Assembly (NCBI GenBank): GCA_964017125.1 | Contig: OZ024903.1 | Location: 80,242,916-80,306,915 of the forward strand | DNA from: Flabesymbios commensalis | Lineage: Eukaryota; Annelida; Polychaeta; Terebellida; Flabelligeridae | Direction: 5' to 3' | DNA: 64,000 nt | In this document: in pieces, positions 24,283 through 36,328 of the stretch | How the letters are laid out: the number at the start of each line of letters is the position of its first letter | Position numbering within the stretch: position 1 is the first letter of the stretch | Translations under genes and position numbers: made by a program | Notes under the pieces: model-generated | Databases searched by the model: none | What the model saw: only the letters and a program-made list of their open reading frames with translations | Told to the model about the DNA's origin: nothing

Positions 24283-24490
24283 AAAAAGTTAGTATTGTGG
24301 GGAGCCTCCGTGACCGAGAGGTAGCGTGCTCGGCCTCAGACCGCCAGGGCTCGAATTTCGAATCCTGTGTCTGGAGGACAGTGTCATCTCAATCATCTCA
24401 CCATCCTCAGGAGGTTCTCCTGGCCCAATTTAGCCTATATGTGCACAAAGGTGGCCTAAAGCCCGATTCATTTCATTTCATTTCATTTTT
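24283..24490 (+). mobile_element. tRNA-derived SINE at the duplication junction (5'-truncated)
   Basis: The sequence reads ...TATTGTGGGGAGCC, then an A-box-like TGACCGAGAGGTAGCG and a B-box-like TCGAATTTCGAATCC. The body follows (CTCACCATCCTCAGGAGGTT, TTTAGCCTATATGTGCAC) with a CATTT tail. Compared with the copies at 49.3 and 56.2 kb, the first tRNA-like unit is missing. Its ends coincide with the end of duplication copy 1 and the start of copy 2. Confidence 0.9.
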
Positions 24491-25156
24491 GTCATGCATG
24501 AAAAGCAGACAAAGGTATTTCGCATGCACATCTAAGCCGTATTCTCATCATCTGATCATTCTTGAGCATTGCTTTTTATATTTAAAGATGTTACCGTCAA
24601 GAGCCTAACTTTTGAGCAATATAAGATTTACTGTTATATCTATCACACGAGTCTATTTTGTTGTCGTTGAATTTATGATTGGGTCTGAAGATACCAGATT
24701 TTTAATACAATAGCTAAGAGTTCAAGTTGTTCAAGAAAGCGATCACATAGCGCTTGTTGTATCCGCTATTGACGGGGAAACAGGTTATCTGCATAACCAA
24801 CCCCTCGACCAACAAACCGCTCAACCCACAACCCCCTCGACCCTCAAAATAAATATAGTTTTAGATAGATGGATAGCCTAAGGTAACCAAATATTTCAAA
24901 GTACCCAAATACCTAATATAGTCTAAGCAGGCCTACCCTAATACCAAGTATACCAAGAACGGGGGAAACATTTGTTTGCAAGTCTGCTCAAGCCTTTGAC
25001 TAAATAATTATGCTCAAAAATTGTGGCGAACAATTATGAGAGAGTGTTTTAGGGTTAATTCCGATGGAATACACCAGAAAAAACACTTCATTGTGTACCC
25101 TTCAATACCCTTAGCACCCTTGGTATTTCTAATTACACCTTTAGTACCCTTAAACA

Positions 25157-25386
25157 TGAATGAGTGAATGAATGAATGAATGAATGAATGAATGAATGAA
25201 TGAATGAATGAATGAATGAATGAATGAATGAATGAATGAATGAATGAATGAATGAATGAATGAATGAATGAATGAATGAATGAATGAATGAATGAATGAA
25301 TGAATGAATGAATGAATGAATGAATGAATGAATGAATGAATGAAGGAATGAATGAATAAAGGAATGAATCAATGAATCAATGAATG

Positions 25387-25456
<70 letters not shown>

Positions 25457-25490
25457 GCAATCAAGCAATCAATCAATAAATCAATCAATG
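25157..25490. repeat. tetranucleotide array (TGAA)n then (TCAA)n, expanded
   Basis: The counterpart of 20,234-20,440, longer by more than 100 bp. The open frames it creates on both strands (poly FIHS, poly NQSI) are artefacts. Confidence 0.97.
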
Positions 25491-27415
25491 ATTTCTATAG
25501 CGCCTAACTGCTCGGTGTCTCGAGCTCATAGGCGCGAAAATCAAAAGGAGGGTTCAGTTCGTAGTCATCATTTCATATACACAACAAATAACACATTTTG
25601 GTCATATGAGCGAAGATCACGAGTACGATTCGAATATTATTTTTACATTTAAAAACTAGAATAAGCTGGTGAAATTTAACGATTTCAGGAAAGGGAACCC
25701 ATTTCAGCCCACTGAATAATAATTAATTTAAAATTGAAAAGTCAGCATCGAGAATCAATCGAGCTGCTTTTTTTGTCGTTTTACAACTATATTTATGTTC
25801 TCTTAGGATGTGATTCCACATAGATTACAACAGTAGTTTAAAAAACAAAATCCTACTTTGGGTTGGAAAGAAGGGTCGTATACGCTTGAGAAAAAATAAT
25901 AATTTATAAGTCACAGTTTTTGTTATTCTCGCTAACTGCAAATTCATTGTCAACGATTGATCAATGTGAATACCAAGTAATTCGTTATCATGGTTATGAG
26001 AGACTTGTTCAATTGGGATATCAATTATCATTAATAATTATTTTAATTTGTTTATCAGAATCAGTTATTCTATTTATTCTTTGTTTTTAACCAACTAAAG
26101 CCACTTTGGTTTTGATAATACTCTGTAGCCTCATCAGCAAAAACAGATATATCCTGCAAATCGTGGTATAATCACATGTCATTTATAAAGCCGATAAAAA
26201 AATTAATGGCCCAAGAATTAAACCTTTTGGAACACCGCATTTGTTTTCTGAAAAATTTATGCCAACTCTCTGAGTACGTTAAGATAAATAAGATGTGAGC
26301 CAAGTGACAGCATCTTCGCTTCATCGATACATTTTTAGTTTGCGGAGCAAAAGGGAATGATCAACTGAATCAAAAGCGTTGCATTAATCAATCATTAAAA
26401 CACCTGTTAGTTCACCGTTATGCATAGCATCAAGCCATTCTTCAGTCATAAGAGTTAGTGCTGTTTGGCAAGAGTGTTGAGTACGAAAACCTAACTGTTT
26501 TGGATTGAAGAAATTATGTTTATGTATAAATGTAGAAGAGACGTGTTTTTCCAGTATCTGTGAAACAACCGGCAGAAGGGACATTGGTCTATAGTCATGA
26601 TAGTTATTTATGTCGTCAGTAGACCCTTTTTATGCAAAGGAATAACAGTTTTCCAAGTATTAGGAAATCTATGTTCTCTTATGCTTAAATTGCAAAGTTT
26701 AACTATGCTGTCGGTAATATATTGAGCAAACAACATTAAAAATCGTGCACTAATTTCATCAAAGCCAGTAGCTGTAAAAGTTTTTATTTTACAGAGGTAT
26801 TTGAATGAGAAACATAATATGGAATTTTGTAAAACTTCCCCAGTGAGCTATTTTTGTCCACAAAATTTGATGACTTCCCACAGTCTGTGAGAGCAATACT
26901 ATTAGTAATAAATGTATCCATTAATGAGGTAAATGTTGATTTAAAACATTGTTTATGGTTTGTTTACATTCAATTATTTTTTTCATCAATTTTTAATTTT
27001 TGTATAGATTTATGGCGATTATTTTTTGCTCCAAGATCTTGATTTTTTTTTAAAGATTTTGGGGTCATTTTTACTTGTCTCTATTAAAATTTATGTAATA
27101 ATTTGATTTCGCTACTTTTGTTTTCTTTTGACATTCATATCTCAATTTTTGTAAGTGTCATAACATTTTCCCGATTCACACAGATCCCTTTGTTTCATAA
27201 GTTTTGAATTTCAGTGTTTAAGCAGACTGGTTGAAAGTTTCGTTTAATTCTTTTTCTAATTTTTGGGAAGTGTCGGTCAGGGATTGTCGCTCTTTCTGAT
27301 GTCCAAGAATTAGTTGCTTTTCCAACATCCGCATTATCATTAGATGTAATCATGGTAATGTGGCTTAGTTTTTCTAGCATATTTATTCCCATGCAGTGCG
27401 TATTCAGGTCATGTT
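25491..27415 (-). mobile_element. LINE A, copy 2
   Basis: The layout is as in copy 1. A C-terminal segment at 25,825-26,031 (LLGIHIDQSLTMNLQLARI, KLLFFLKRIRPF) is better preserved than in copy 1. The RT block is at 26,384-26,584 (LPVVSQILEKHV, GFRTQHSCQTALT). The pre-RT linker is at 27,195-27,392. Small in-frame insertions relative to copy 1 (near 25,935 and 25,990) restore longer open reading there. Confidence 0.85.
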
Positions 27416-27419
27416 ATTT

Positions 27420-29725
27420 ACGATAAGTAATAGTTTTATGATTTGAAATTCAATGCCATCATCACGGGTTTTGGTCTCAAGCAGCATGTTAATTTCCAAC
27501 TCACATGCATGGTCATCGGCTAGATCTTTTGATCACCAAAAGCACTTCTAATTCAATCAAATCAGTTTTTTCGGCAGCAGGTATTTCAGACCATCTCGCG
27601 GTCATATCAGGAATCAACCGTTGTAAGACAAAATTGAACTAGGAAAAGTTTTTGTTCCGAAAAATAAACAAAATTGTTTATGAGTCGTTTCATTCAGATA
27701 TTCTAAATTCGGATCTAATAAAAAAACAAAGAAATAACTTTCAGCACTCTGTCAACGGTATGATTCTGTCCTTAGCTAAATCTAAATCTTTAGCTGATGT
27801 TATTTAAGAAAATTCGGACAACCCTCGTCGTCTATGGAACTCAATAAATAACATCCTGCATAGAAATTCACCGCCGGCTCTGCCAGAATTCACATCAGTT
27901 AAATCCTTTGTGTCCATTTCTCTAAATATTTTGTTGATAAAATTGAGACTATCCGTTCCAAATGTCCAGATACAGAATATTTAGAGTACCGAATACAGAA
28001 TATTTCATCAGTGCAAAAACCAACTATTAGATAAAAAATGAACGTTTGTGAACGTGCGACATGTTAAATTAAAAAGCTTATTTTGAGTTCATCGTCAAAA
28101 TCATGTGATCCGAACCCCATTCGTACAATCGTGCTGAAAAATTGTCTTGATATATTAATAACTCTCATCACTGATATAATTAACATTTCAATGGAAACTA
28201 GTACATTTCCTCAAAATTTCAAAGAAGCTCATGTAAGACCACTACTTAAAAAACATCTCTTCCTAAAAACTGACTAAAGTTCACAGGCATGTATCCAACT
28301 TTTTAGAAAAGGTAGTAGCCAATCGGCTGCAAGCTCACATGAAAAATAACCATCTATCTAATCCATTACAATCAGCCTACAGAAAACATTCTTCTACAGA
28401 ATCAGCGCTACTTAAAGTACATAACAATATAATTACTAGTATGGACCAGGGTGGGATTACAACTCTGACTTTGCTTGACTTGTCTTGACTTGACTTGTCG
28501 GCCGATTTCGACACCATGGACCATGATACATTTACAAATAAACTTTCAGATTGGTATGGGAAATCTGGGCAGGCTCAAATTTGGTTTTCTTCTTAAATAG
28601 GTATCAATCCGTCAGATAAAGTCACACTCTGATATGGAGTTCTACGGGGCTCTGTCTTGGGACCTGTGCTTTTTACCCTATGCACTACACCACTCAGCGC
28701 TATCATCTCTAGTTTTCACATAAACCACCATCTTTATGCCGATGATACTCAAATTTACATGTCTCTATCCGTTTTCTACGCTAAGGAATCCCTTGAGAAA
28801 TTGCAACATTGTGTAATGACTATGTCGGCTTGTATGACCATGATGACAGGGTCTAAGCTGAAGTTTAATCCTAGTAAGACAAGATGTCTTCTCATTGGGA
28901 CCAAACTTTCTTAAAAATTCTTACATAATTTCCCATGTTTTATTCTAGGTCAGGACACAAATCCATCTGCATCAGCCAAAAATCTTGGTGTAGTATTCGA
29001 CAGTAGCTTGAATTTCCGAAAACACATATCCCAAACATGAAGGGCATGCATCATATCCGTGATTTACGTCGAATTCGAAAAAGTCTCTTTTTAGATCTTA
29101 CCACTCTTTTTAGATCTTGGTACTGGTCAGTAGCAAGTTAGATTATTGTAACACACTTTTTTGCAATAAACCAGAAAAGGATATCGCTAGATTACAGCGC
29201 GTTCAGAACTGCCTTGCAAGAGTGGTAACCAAGGCCCCACCTTTTAGTCGTCCCACTATTCTAAAACGATTACATTGGCTTCCTGTAAAGTTTCGCATTT
29301 ATTTTAAAATATGCTCAATACCTCTCCGAACTCTGAAAGACAACCAACTGGCATATCTGGCTGACTTACTTATTCGTCCGAAATGCTCAAAATATCTAGG
29401 CTCCACAAATTCAAAAAGATTTATTGTTCCTCGTATAAAATCTAAGACTGGGTCAAGAGTTTTCTCTATATCTGGCCCAGTCTTATGGAACGCCCTGCCT
29501 GTGCCAATACGTAATGCCGAAACAATATTAGCATTCCGGAAAATACTTAAATCTCACCTATTTGATCTGGCTTTCCCACCCTAGATCCTCAGCAGCCCGG
29601 CTCCCTGTTGACGAACCTGCTTTGGCCTGGAATATGACACATGATCATGCTAAGGTTTTGTGCACCTCTGAGCTCGGTCCGCTGAGGATATAGGCGCTAT
29701 AAAAGTTTTATTAATTGATTGAATG
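27420..29725 (+). mobile_element. LINE B, copy 2, with intact 3' end
   Basis: RT blocks are as in copy 1, with [11 protein letters not shown] at about 28,735. The C-terminal frame 29,117-29,584 runs from SSKLDYCNTLF through LQRVQNCLARVV, LKRLHWLPVKFRI and SGPVLWNALPVPIRN to HLFDLAFPP and a stop. The 3' UTR has CTCTGAGCTCGG and ATATAGGCGCTATAAAAG, then ATTGATTGAATGA, the short tail repeat typical of L2-like elements. ORF2 is broken by stops upstream. Confidence 0.9.
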
Positions 29726-29734
29726 ACTTATCGA

Positions 29735-30355
29735 TGGGTTAAAACAATAGTGTGCTAAGTGACATTTTTGGCCTTTAAAATAACAATCAGCTAAGTCACC
29801 TATAATATGTATAAAGTTTAAATTCATTCCAAATTCAGATTTAACAACAGATCAAGTCGACTTAGCATATTGTTATTCTCGTGAAAAGGAGCACATATCA
29901 GCATAATATCTGTCCAAAACAGGACCAAGTCGACTTGACACATTGTTGTTTTTTTATTACATGCTCATAGGCTCTGTTTCTGGGACAAAAATGATACAAG
30001 TGCACTTAGCGCATTGTTATTCTGAGACTTGCGGAAACAACACAGGGGAAATGCTTTGACTAAGTTCATTGTTGATCTAGGACAAATTTCTGTATAGTCT
30101 GTTTTCTTAGAATAACAATGAGCTAAGTCAGCTTGGTGTCTTGTTGATCCCAATTTTGCTTCTGTAAATTGTTTTGGAAGGTAAAAAACACACTGCTAAC
30201 TTCACTTGATCTACTGTCAAATTCCAATCGTTTGTGTTTCATCAGAGTCCAAGTCTACATGCTGATAAGTGGATTTAGCAGACTGTAGTTCTAGGCTAAA
30301 CGATAAACACACTTTTGCTGTCAAGTCAACTTGACCCACTGTTGTTTTAGACCAT
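29735..30355. repeat. diverged ~60-bp repeats with AAGTCGACTTAGC-like core
   Basis: At irregular spacing of roughly 55-75 bp, a core like CAAGTCGACTTAGCATATTG followed by TTATTCT recurs (near 29,855, 29,920, 29,998 and 30,320), with complement-like versions (near 29,790, 30,110). It looks like an old tandem array or several nested foldback elements. It ends where the minus-strand LINE sequence stops. Confidence 0.6.
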
Positions 30356-30357
30356 CG

Positions 30358-32024
30358 TTATATCATTTGATTTTTTAGCTGTGACATATACAGGGTTGTG
30401 ATCACGAATACACCAGGACAACACACCAGAATTAAAAACATGCACATCATCAGATATACATATAGATAGTCTATTAATGTTTTACTCTGTGGTGTAATTC
30501 TAGTTGGTTCTTTTATTAATTGGGATACATTATAATTTTGAAATGTATTAATCCACGCATTTCGTTGATAAAAAGTTGGTACTAAATCAATATTAAAATC
30601 CCCCAACAGAATGAACTTCTTGTTCTCATTGTGACATTTTGTCAAGTAATATATCCATATATTTGAGCCAGTCGGAGTAGTGAACCAAATTGCTATTGGG
30701 TGGTCGATACACAAAACCAACTAGAAAATTACCATTGCTAAAGTGAAGTTCAAAAACCGGGGTTTCAATATTATGTATCTCTAAATCAGTCCTTCTTTTA
30801 GAAGATAAGTTATCTTTTAAGTATAACACAATTCCACCTCCGCCACTACCAACTCGATCTCTTTTAATTATAAAATACTAATATTATCTATACAAATTTC
30901 TGAATCATCAGTGCTATTAAAAATGTCTCTACGACACCATAAATATCTACAGGGAAATTATTTTTTACATTATATCGTATTGCGTCTAATTTCGAATAAG
31001 GGCTATTAATATTATGACATACCAGACTTAGATATTTAGTTTTTAATACATCGAAGGCTGTATAATGTTCTTTCTGCGGATTAGTTCGCTCAGTGCACAC
31101 GGAGGATACATGTTTAAAATGTACGCAGTTACTGATAACAGCTGAGTTTGTAAGCTCTTGGCTCTTTGAGTCTATGGCGTACATATGTTGTGCACTGACA
31201 TACAGAGGTATTTTCTGATGTCCGTTGTGAAAAGGGAAAGCTTGAGAAATAAGTCGACCTATGCTTCGAGCAAATTTAATGTTACCGTTACAATTCAGAT
31301 GTGGTCCGTCCCCGTTCAGGTGGTTGAATCCAATGTTGGTATTGTAATGAATAAAAAAACCTTGTTCCCAGAATTTCTCTCTAGGACAGCGTTTATTGTC
31401 TTTATGTGATTATTTAGCTCAGGCCAGTAACTCCTGGTAATTAGACATGAAACCACCTCCTTCGTTGAAGGGCTTGCTCGCTGACATACTCTCACAAGGT
31501 GTTCAATTTTGCTAATAACAGGCCTTGGTCGTTCTCCGCAAGCTAGATTTGCACCCATTAGCGTAGCAACATCAGGTTTGTATTTTTTCAACACTTTTTT
31601 TCTAAATCTTTAGAATGACTGATGGGTGTATAAAGCCGAAACAATCAATATGACTGGCGTTATGTGTATGAAATTCGCGTGCTACCCATCTTCCCATTGA
31701 CCTGATAGAGCTGATAATGATAGCACGTGCTGGTTTATTATCTGTGTTCTTGCTGTCAATATTTACATCTGTATTTTTCATTTTGAGCTAATAATATCTG
31801 ATAAGGGGTGTGTTAGCTGTGATTATAGGAATTTGTTCCTCTTCAGTAGTTCTTTAGTAGCAACCTCGGCATCTTTGAGCTTTGCATTACGGATGGCTGC
31901 TAGATCTGCCACAGTTCTTTGTAGCTGATCCTCTAATCTTGCCACTTCTTTTTTGACTTCTTGAATAACGACACTGGATATTGCATAGCATAGTCCAACT
32001 ATAATACAACACATGCTGAGGGAA
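30358..32024 (-). mobile_element. 5' half of a LINE: esterase-like (SGNH) plus APE endonuclease, no RT
   Basis: Reading the minus strand from 32,024 downward: a coiled-coil-like segment at 31,823-32,014 (EVKKEVARLEDQLQRTVADL), then an SGNH-hydrolase-like region at 31,230-31,700. The latter includes VSCLITRSYWPELNNHIKTI and the HLNGDGPHLNCNGNIKFARS block with the catalytic-type DxxH. The APE endonuclease comes next, at 30,380-31,050 (LVCHNINSPYSKLDAI, GVVETFL, LVGFVYRPPNSN, KKFILLGDFNIDL, IKEPTRITPQSKTLIDYLYV, RDHNPVYV). The frame changes several times. The RT domain expected next is absent. Such SGNH domains are known upstream of the endonuclease in CR1/L2-like elements. Confidence 0.85.
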
Positions 32025-32892
32025 TACGTGAAATATGTAAATGGTAAGCCAGTTTGTAAGTGTACATACCATGTCGTAATATGTGATTAGCAGAACTAAC
32101 TACGTTAACCCTGTTGTACATATTACTATGACAAATAAGTCAGCAATGACTTCAAATTATGTCAATAAAACATCAATCTATCTATCTTAAACACTGGCTT
32201 ATATTGGCCATTCTGCAAATTCCAAAGCCGAGTGATCAGGGACACTAGACGGCGGATACGAACGACAAGTACAACGATTCATGCGCGGATGTTGTAGAGC
32301 ACACATCCTCGCACAAGCCACACTTTATCCGCGCTCGTGTGAGCCATGTATTCCCTTAATATGTTTTCGTCGATGATTATCAGTGTAAGCTCACTCGGAT
32401 TTTATCCTTTTCAGTAGGCCTAATAAGCCTACAACTTCGTGTGTAATCGCGAAGAGCGCTAATATAAACTTTGATTTGAAATTTAACAAATATAAGTAAC
32501 TAAAAAACTACTTACGCTTATATTAATTTTGTAGTTGGAAATGCGTATTATTTAAACATGTTAAAGGGTTACGAAAACAGGTTCTCATCCTTCATCATGT
32601 TCATAGAAAAAACAGCTGATCCATAGAAAAACTATGCATCTCAATCATTCACCAGATGTCGCTCAGGTCCGTCTAATCGTCTCAATCACTGTAACTCGTA
32701 ACCTCACTACAGTACCAAAGATTTTATTACTGTGGAACTCAATAGCCTTAACCTCCAATGTTTTCATCGAGCTGAGCTATAAATATGGGGGAGGGGGTCT
32801 TAAATAACATTGTTTTCACCGAGTTGTCATTCAAAAGGGTTTCCGGTGATGTCACTGCGTTTCACATAATTAGAGAAATACGATACGAAGAT
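32025..32892. other. no recognised gene
   Basis: Lies between two copies of a 45-bp direct repeat. No coding or repeat family recognised. Confidence 0.4.
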
Positions 32893-32919
32893 CCAATGTT
32901 GTTTTAATGTTGGGCCAAC

Positions 32920-32964
32920 ATTGCATAGCATAGTCCAACTATAATACAACACATGCTGAGGGAA
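32920..32964. repeat. 45-bp copy of LINE-internal sequence (other copy at 31,980-32,024)
   Basis: The segment from ATTGCATAGCATAGTCC to ATGCTGAGGGAA is identical at both sites, 940 bp apart in direct orientation. Here it is sandwiched between a partial MITE core (32,893-32,919) and the tRNA-like head of a SINE starting at about 32,966. Confidence 0.9.
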
Positions 32965-32965
32965 A

Positions 32966-33345
32966 GATGTGGCACAATGGTTAGAGCGTTGCGCTTTGCC
33001 TGCCGAGCGAATTCAAGGCTCGTATGGTTCATTTTCAGAGTAATATAATGTTTCTTCCCTCTCAGCGCTGGGATATCGTTGTATCAATGTTGTGACGTCG
33101 GGCAAGGTACTGTACCCCTACGTGATTCACTCAAATTATGTGTAAATGAGTATCTTGTGGGACAGGGTTGGCAATTGTTGTACGACAAGTTACTAGCGCT
33201 AAATGGTTGCAGTATGATCCCCGGGGAGTTGAGATGGTAAACGAATGAACTGGTCTAATGACCAAGGATAATATGATGTAAGGCGTCAAGAGCAGCCTTA
33301 GGGTGGTATTTGCGCCATATAAATACACACATTATTGGTATTTAT
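32966..33345 (+). mobile_element. tRNA-derived SINE, nearly full length
   Basis: The A-box-like TGGCACAATGGTTAGAGCG and a degenerate B-box (TATGGTTCATTTTC) are followed by a long body: GGCAAGGTACTGTACCCC, GTGTAAATGAGTATC, GGTCTAATGACCAAGG. The end is GCGCCATATAAATAC. A headless copy lies at 14,382. Random frames across it are not genes. Confidence 0.75.
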
Positions 33346-34205
33346 TATGGATTGCGTGTGTTTGTTGTCCATAATCATGATAATAGGCCTTTGTCAACTT
33401 ACCAGTCATTATGTAAACTAATCTCACATTGGCACAGAAACATCTCAGACTAATTGTTATATATATCAGGGTGATGTAAGGGTCATCATAATATTGTTTT
33501 AAGTGTCCTATGGGAAAACAGTATTTGAACCACGTGAGAGAAGAAATTTAGAAGGCACTGAACCAGGGCGAATGGTGGGCCTATATCTACCCGTGTCGTC
33601 CGACAATTTCAACTCATTGAACTGATCGATTTACCTTTTTTCTAATGGTCAGCTCTATCCTAGTTTTAAAATTCTTAATCAAAATCAGTGAGGTTCATTT
33701 AACTTAAATACAACGTTATGTGCCCAGTGGGAAGTGAACCCGCACAAGTTATAAACATTTTTATTTGACCATTTGGTTCATATAAATTTATGGAATAGCT
33801 CGTTTAGATTCTAAATGTGCCGGATAATTATTTGAAATTTAGGTTCATTCTTATGGCTCATTAAGATGAATAATGGAATCAAAAAGACCAGTATACATTA
33901 CATGTATAACTTTTTTGGGTAGAACCTCTAACTTTTGTTATATTTTACAAAACAGGATTGCATCAAAACATCAAACAGAAAGAGAGAATAATGTTTGAGA
34001 TGACGAGCTGCAGGGTAGGCGAGGGGTATTCCCAATCACTCATTCAAATGATCATCATTAATTTTTATGGTCACTGTATTTTGATGGCCACTGATCATCT
34101 CTATACTACATTGCAACGGCAAGTAACTGCTGTTTGTCTTACACACAATTTGAAATCATGTCTTAGTTTCCGATTTATTTGAATACAGTCATATGTTATG
34201 GGCCT
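33346..34205. other. no recognised gene
   Basis: AT-rich; no motif recognised. Confidence 0.4.
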
Positions 34206-34247
34206 GATTCTGACGTTTAAAGTCGAACCCCGCGCTGTAAGGGTTAA
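34206..34247. mobile_element. fragment of TTAA MITE family A
   Basis: GATTCTGACGTTTAAAGTCG...CCCCGCGCTGTAAGGGTTAA matches the 3' end of family A only. Confidence 0.6.
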
Positions 34248-36252
34248 AGTACCTGTTTATGTACCGAGAAGCCTTAGACTTTCTCTGCTATATATAGTGA
34301 TATATTTTTGTTAGACTCGACATCTAAATATATAAAGACAAATATAAATAAGATATTTAGGATATAAATAAGATATAATAAGGATATTTATTGACGACGG
34401 GAAGTCTATGTAGATTTATGCGTCATTAAAATGAACAGTACATTATATCATACAGTGCATAATGTGATAAAATAGAAAAAGGGCCAAATATATATGCAAG
34501 TATTAAATGCTTACATAATTAAAAGAAATATACATGTTAATGATATCATAGATCATAGATGTATGTATGTTTCCCGTCCCAAAACTAAATATAAAATAAC
34601 TGTTATATACGTAAGTAGCAAAAAAGACACTCTGGAAAACGTATAGAAACCAATAGAATATATGAAAGTTGATATAACTAGCAACAACAATAAAAATTTT
34701 ATGTAGTAATATTTGGATAAGTATATTATAGCTAAAATAAGCCAATAAGATGAAAAATAGTGTGAAAGAAGGCAGTTCGCAGTGCAACATTTGCAAATTA
34801 CATAATTTCAATTTCTGAGATACATAGTGATTGTCGATTTTAATTTTTTATTGGTATTGAGCATGATACTGTATGTGGACAACATGATTAGGCTGAGTGT
34901 GCGTACGTTTACTGTTATTATATGGCAAATAAAACACAGACACGATGGCCACCTGGTGAATATATATATGTGTATCAAACGTTGGGAACGATCGTCAGGT
35001 GGCTACACCACTTTTTCATAAATATTAGTACTGAGTATTCAACGTAATGAAAATGAAAAATTAGAACATGATTTTCACTTTTCCCTGACTATTAAAAAAA
35101 TGCATAATTCCCTGACTTTTTAGCGACAATTTGATTTTACCCACTCTTCCCTGATTTTCAGGTTAAAAATGACTGAAAACTTGGTTTAATTAGCACTTTC
35201 TTTACCAATTTCGCATTTATGCGAAAACTACCTTACTTTACCAAATTCTCATTTATGCGAAATCCACATGTGTACATACATTAATTGCAATGGAGATATA
35301 ATTTATTGCAAGCGTGGTTGAAAAAAGCCAACCAAAATGGTCAGTGACATGGACGCAATGTTCTCTTGCTTTTTTAATTTGTGCGCATGTGCATAGATAG
35401 AACCTGCATTGTGCCCAGGGATTGCCTCAGGGGTCCTTCTTAAAAAAATCTGTTCCTGGGGGTAGTTTTATCAGGGGGAAGTCGGTAAAGGAAGAGTTAA
35501 AGGTCTGGGTGAAGTTTTTTATGAACGTTTAAATATATTATGTAAACGTTATAAAAATACTATAATGTTAATAAATATTTTCCGAAATATTAAAAAAAAA
35601 TCAGATTAAGAATTTTACTAATGCTGTTAGAATACAAGATACAACGTAGAACATTTTCAGATGTTTTTAAAAACCGACGACGCTCTGTAACGTTTTCATG
35701 TGACAGGTTTTCAAATATTTTATATGTTATTTGGAATCGGGTCAACGTGTCATTTTTGTCGTGCTGCATTAAATATATAGATTTTAGCATCGGATTCCCC
35801 TGCACATCATACATAATTTATGACAAAAATAATTAATGACGATAATGGTCCTTGAGTGATATTGGGGATATTTGTGATAATTGACATTTTATGTAGTAAA
35901 TTGATACAAAATTTAGGCTTGGAAATTTTAGAAAAATTATGATTTTAGGTCTACGTAACAAAATTCGACCTTTCGGACTATTAGAAATGTGTTTATTTCT
36001 TGATTTTAAAATCAGACGGTGATGCATCATTTGATAGCTAAGCTTTGACACAAATGGTGTGTTACCCCTGGTTACTGCGTCTTGATGACATCGTCACCAT
36101 AGAATAACAAGCAGGTATATGTAACCTCATTGAAGAGCAGATACGTTCTTTTAATTCCCAGAGAACAATGTTAAGGTAAATATTACTCCTGGGGTGATTA
36201 CCTGTCTGATATTTATGACGAATGGTAAACACAAATTCCTAGTACCCCAGTA
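34248..36252. other. no recognised gene; short local duplications
   Basis: Very AT-rich. A duplicated TTTACCAAATTC(G)CATTTATGCGAAA occurs near 35,200 and 35,236, and a TTCCCTGA motif recurs at 35,080-35,160. No coding evidence. Confidence 0.45.
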
Positions 36253-36328
36253 CTGCCGTGCAAAGACAAACAGCAGTAACTGCTTACTTTTCAAGTGAGC
36301 AGTTACTGTTATTTGTCTGTGCGTTAAA
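36253..36328. mobile_element. hairpin element family D
   Basis: GTGCAAAGACAAACAGCAGT pairs with GCAGTTACTGTTATTTGTCTGTGCG around ACTTTTCAAGT. A well-preserved copy. Confidence 0.8.

Larger units (their letters stand above)
24491..29318 (+). repeat. segmental tandem duplication, copy 2
   Basis: It matches 19,570-24,282. The left flank, array and LINE A parts differ by many substitutions and small indels. The LINE B part differs at only about seven positions by eye over 1.9 kb. Beyond 29,318 the LINE B continues to its natural 3' end, so copy 2 retains the older right context. Confidence 0.95.

Noticed and set aside
24283-24490. Possible functional tRNA gene
   Set aside because: The A- and B-box-like segments are followed by a SINE body and tail, no cloverleaf with a normal acceptor stem is evident, and relatives occur at 49.3 and 56.2 kb.
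25133-25652. Frames reading FIHS and NQSI repeats on both strands
   Set aside because: Produced by the TGAA/TCAA arrays. The same applies at 46,534-47,001, 49,028-49,515 and 56,871-57,096.
34503-34811. 102-codon minus-strand hydrophobic frame
   Set aside because: Composition follows from the AT-rich sequence (mostly Ile/Phe/Tyr); no recognised membrane protein family.
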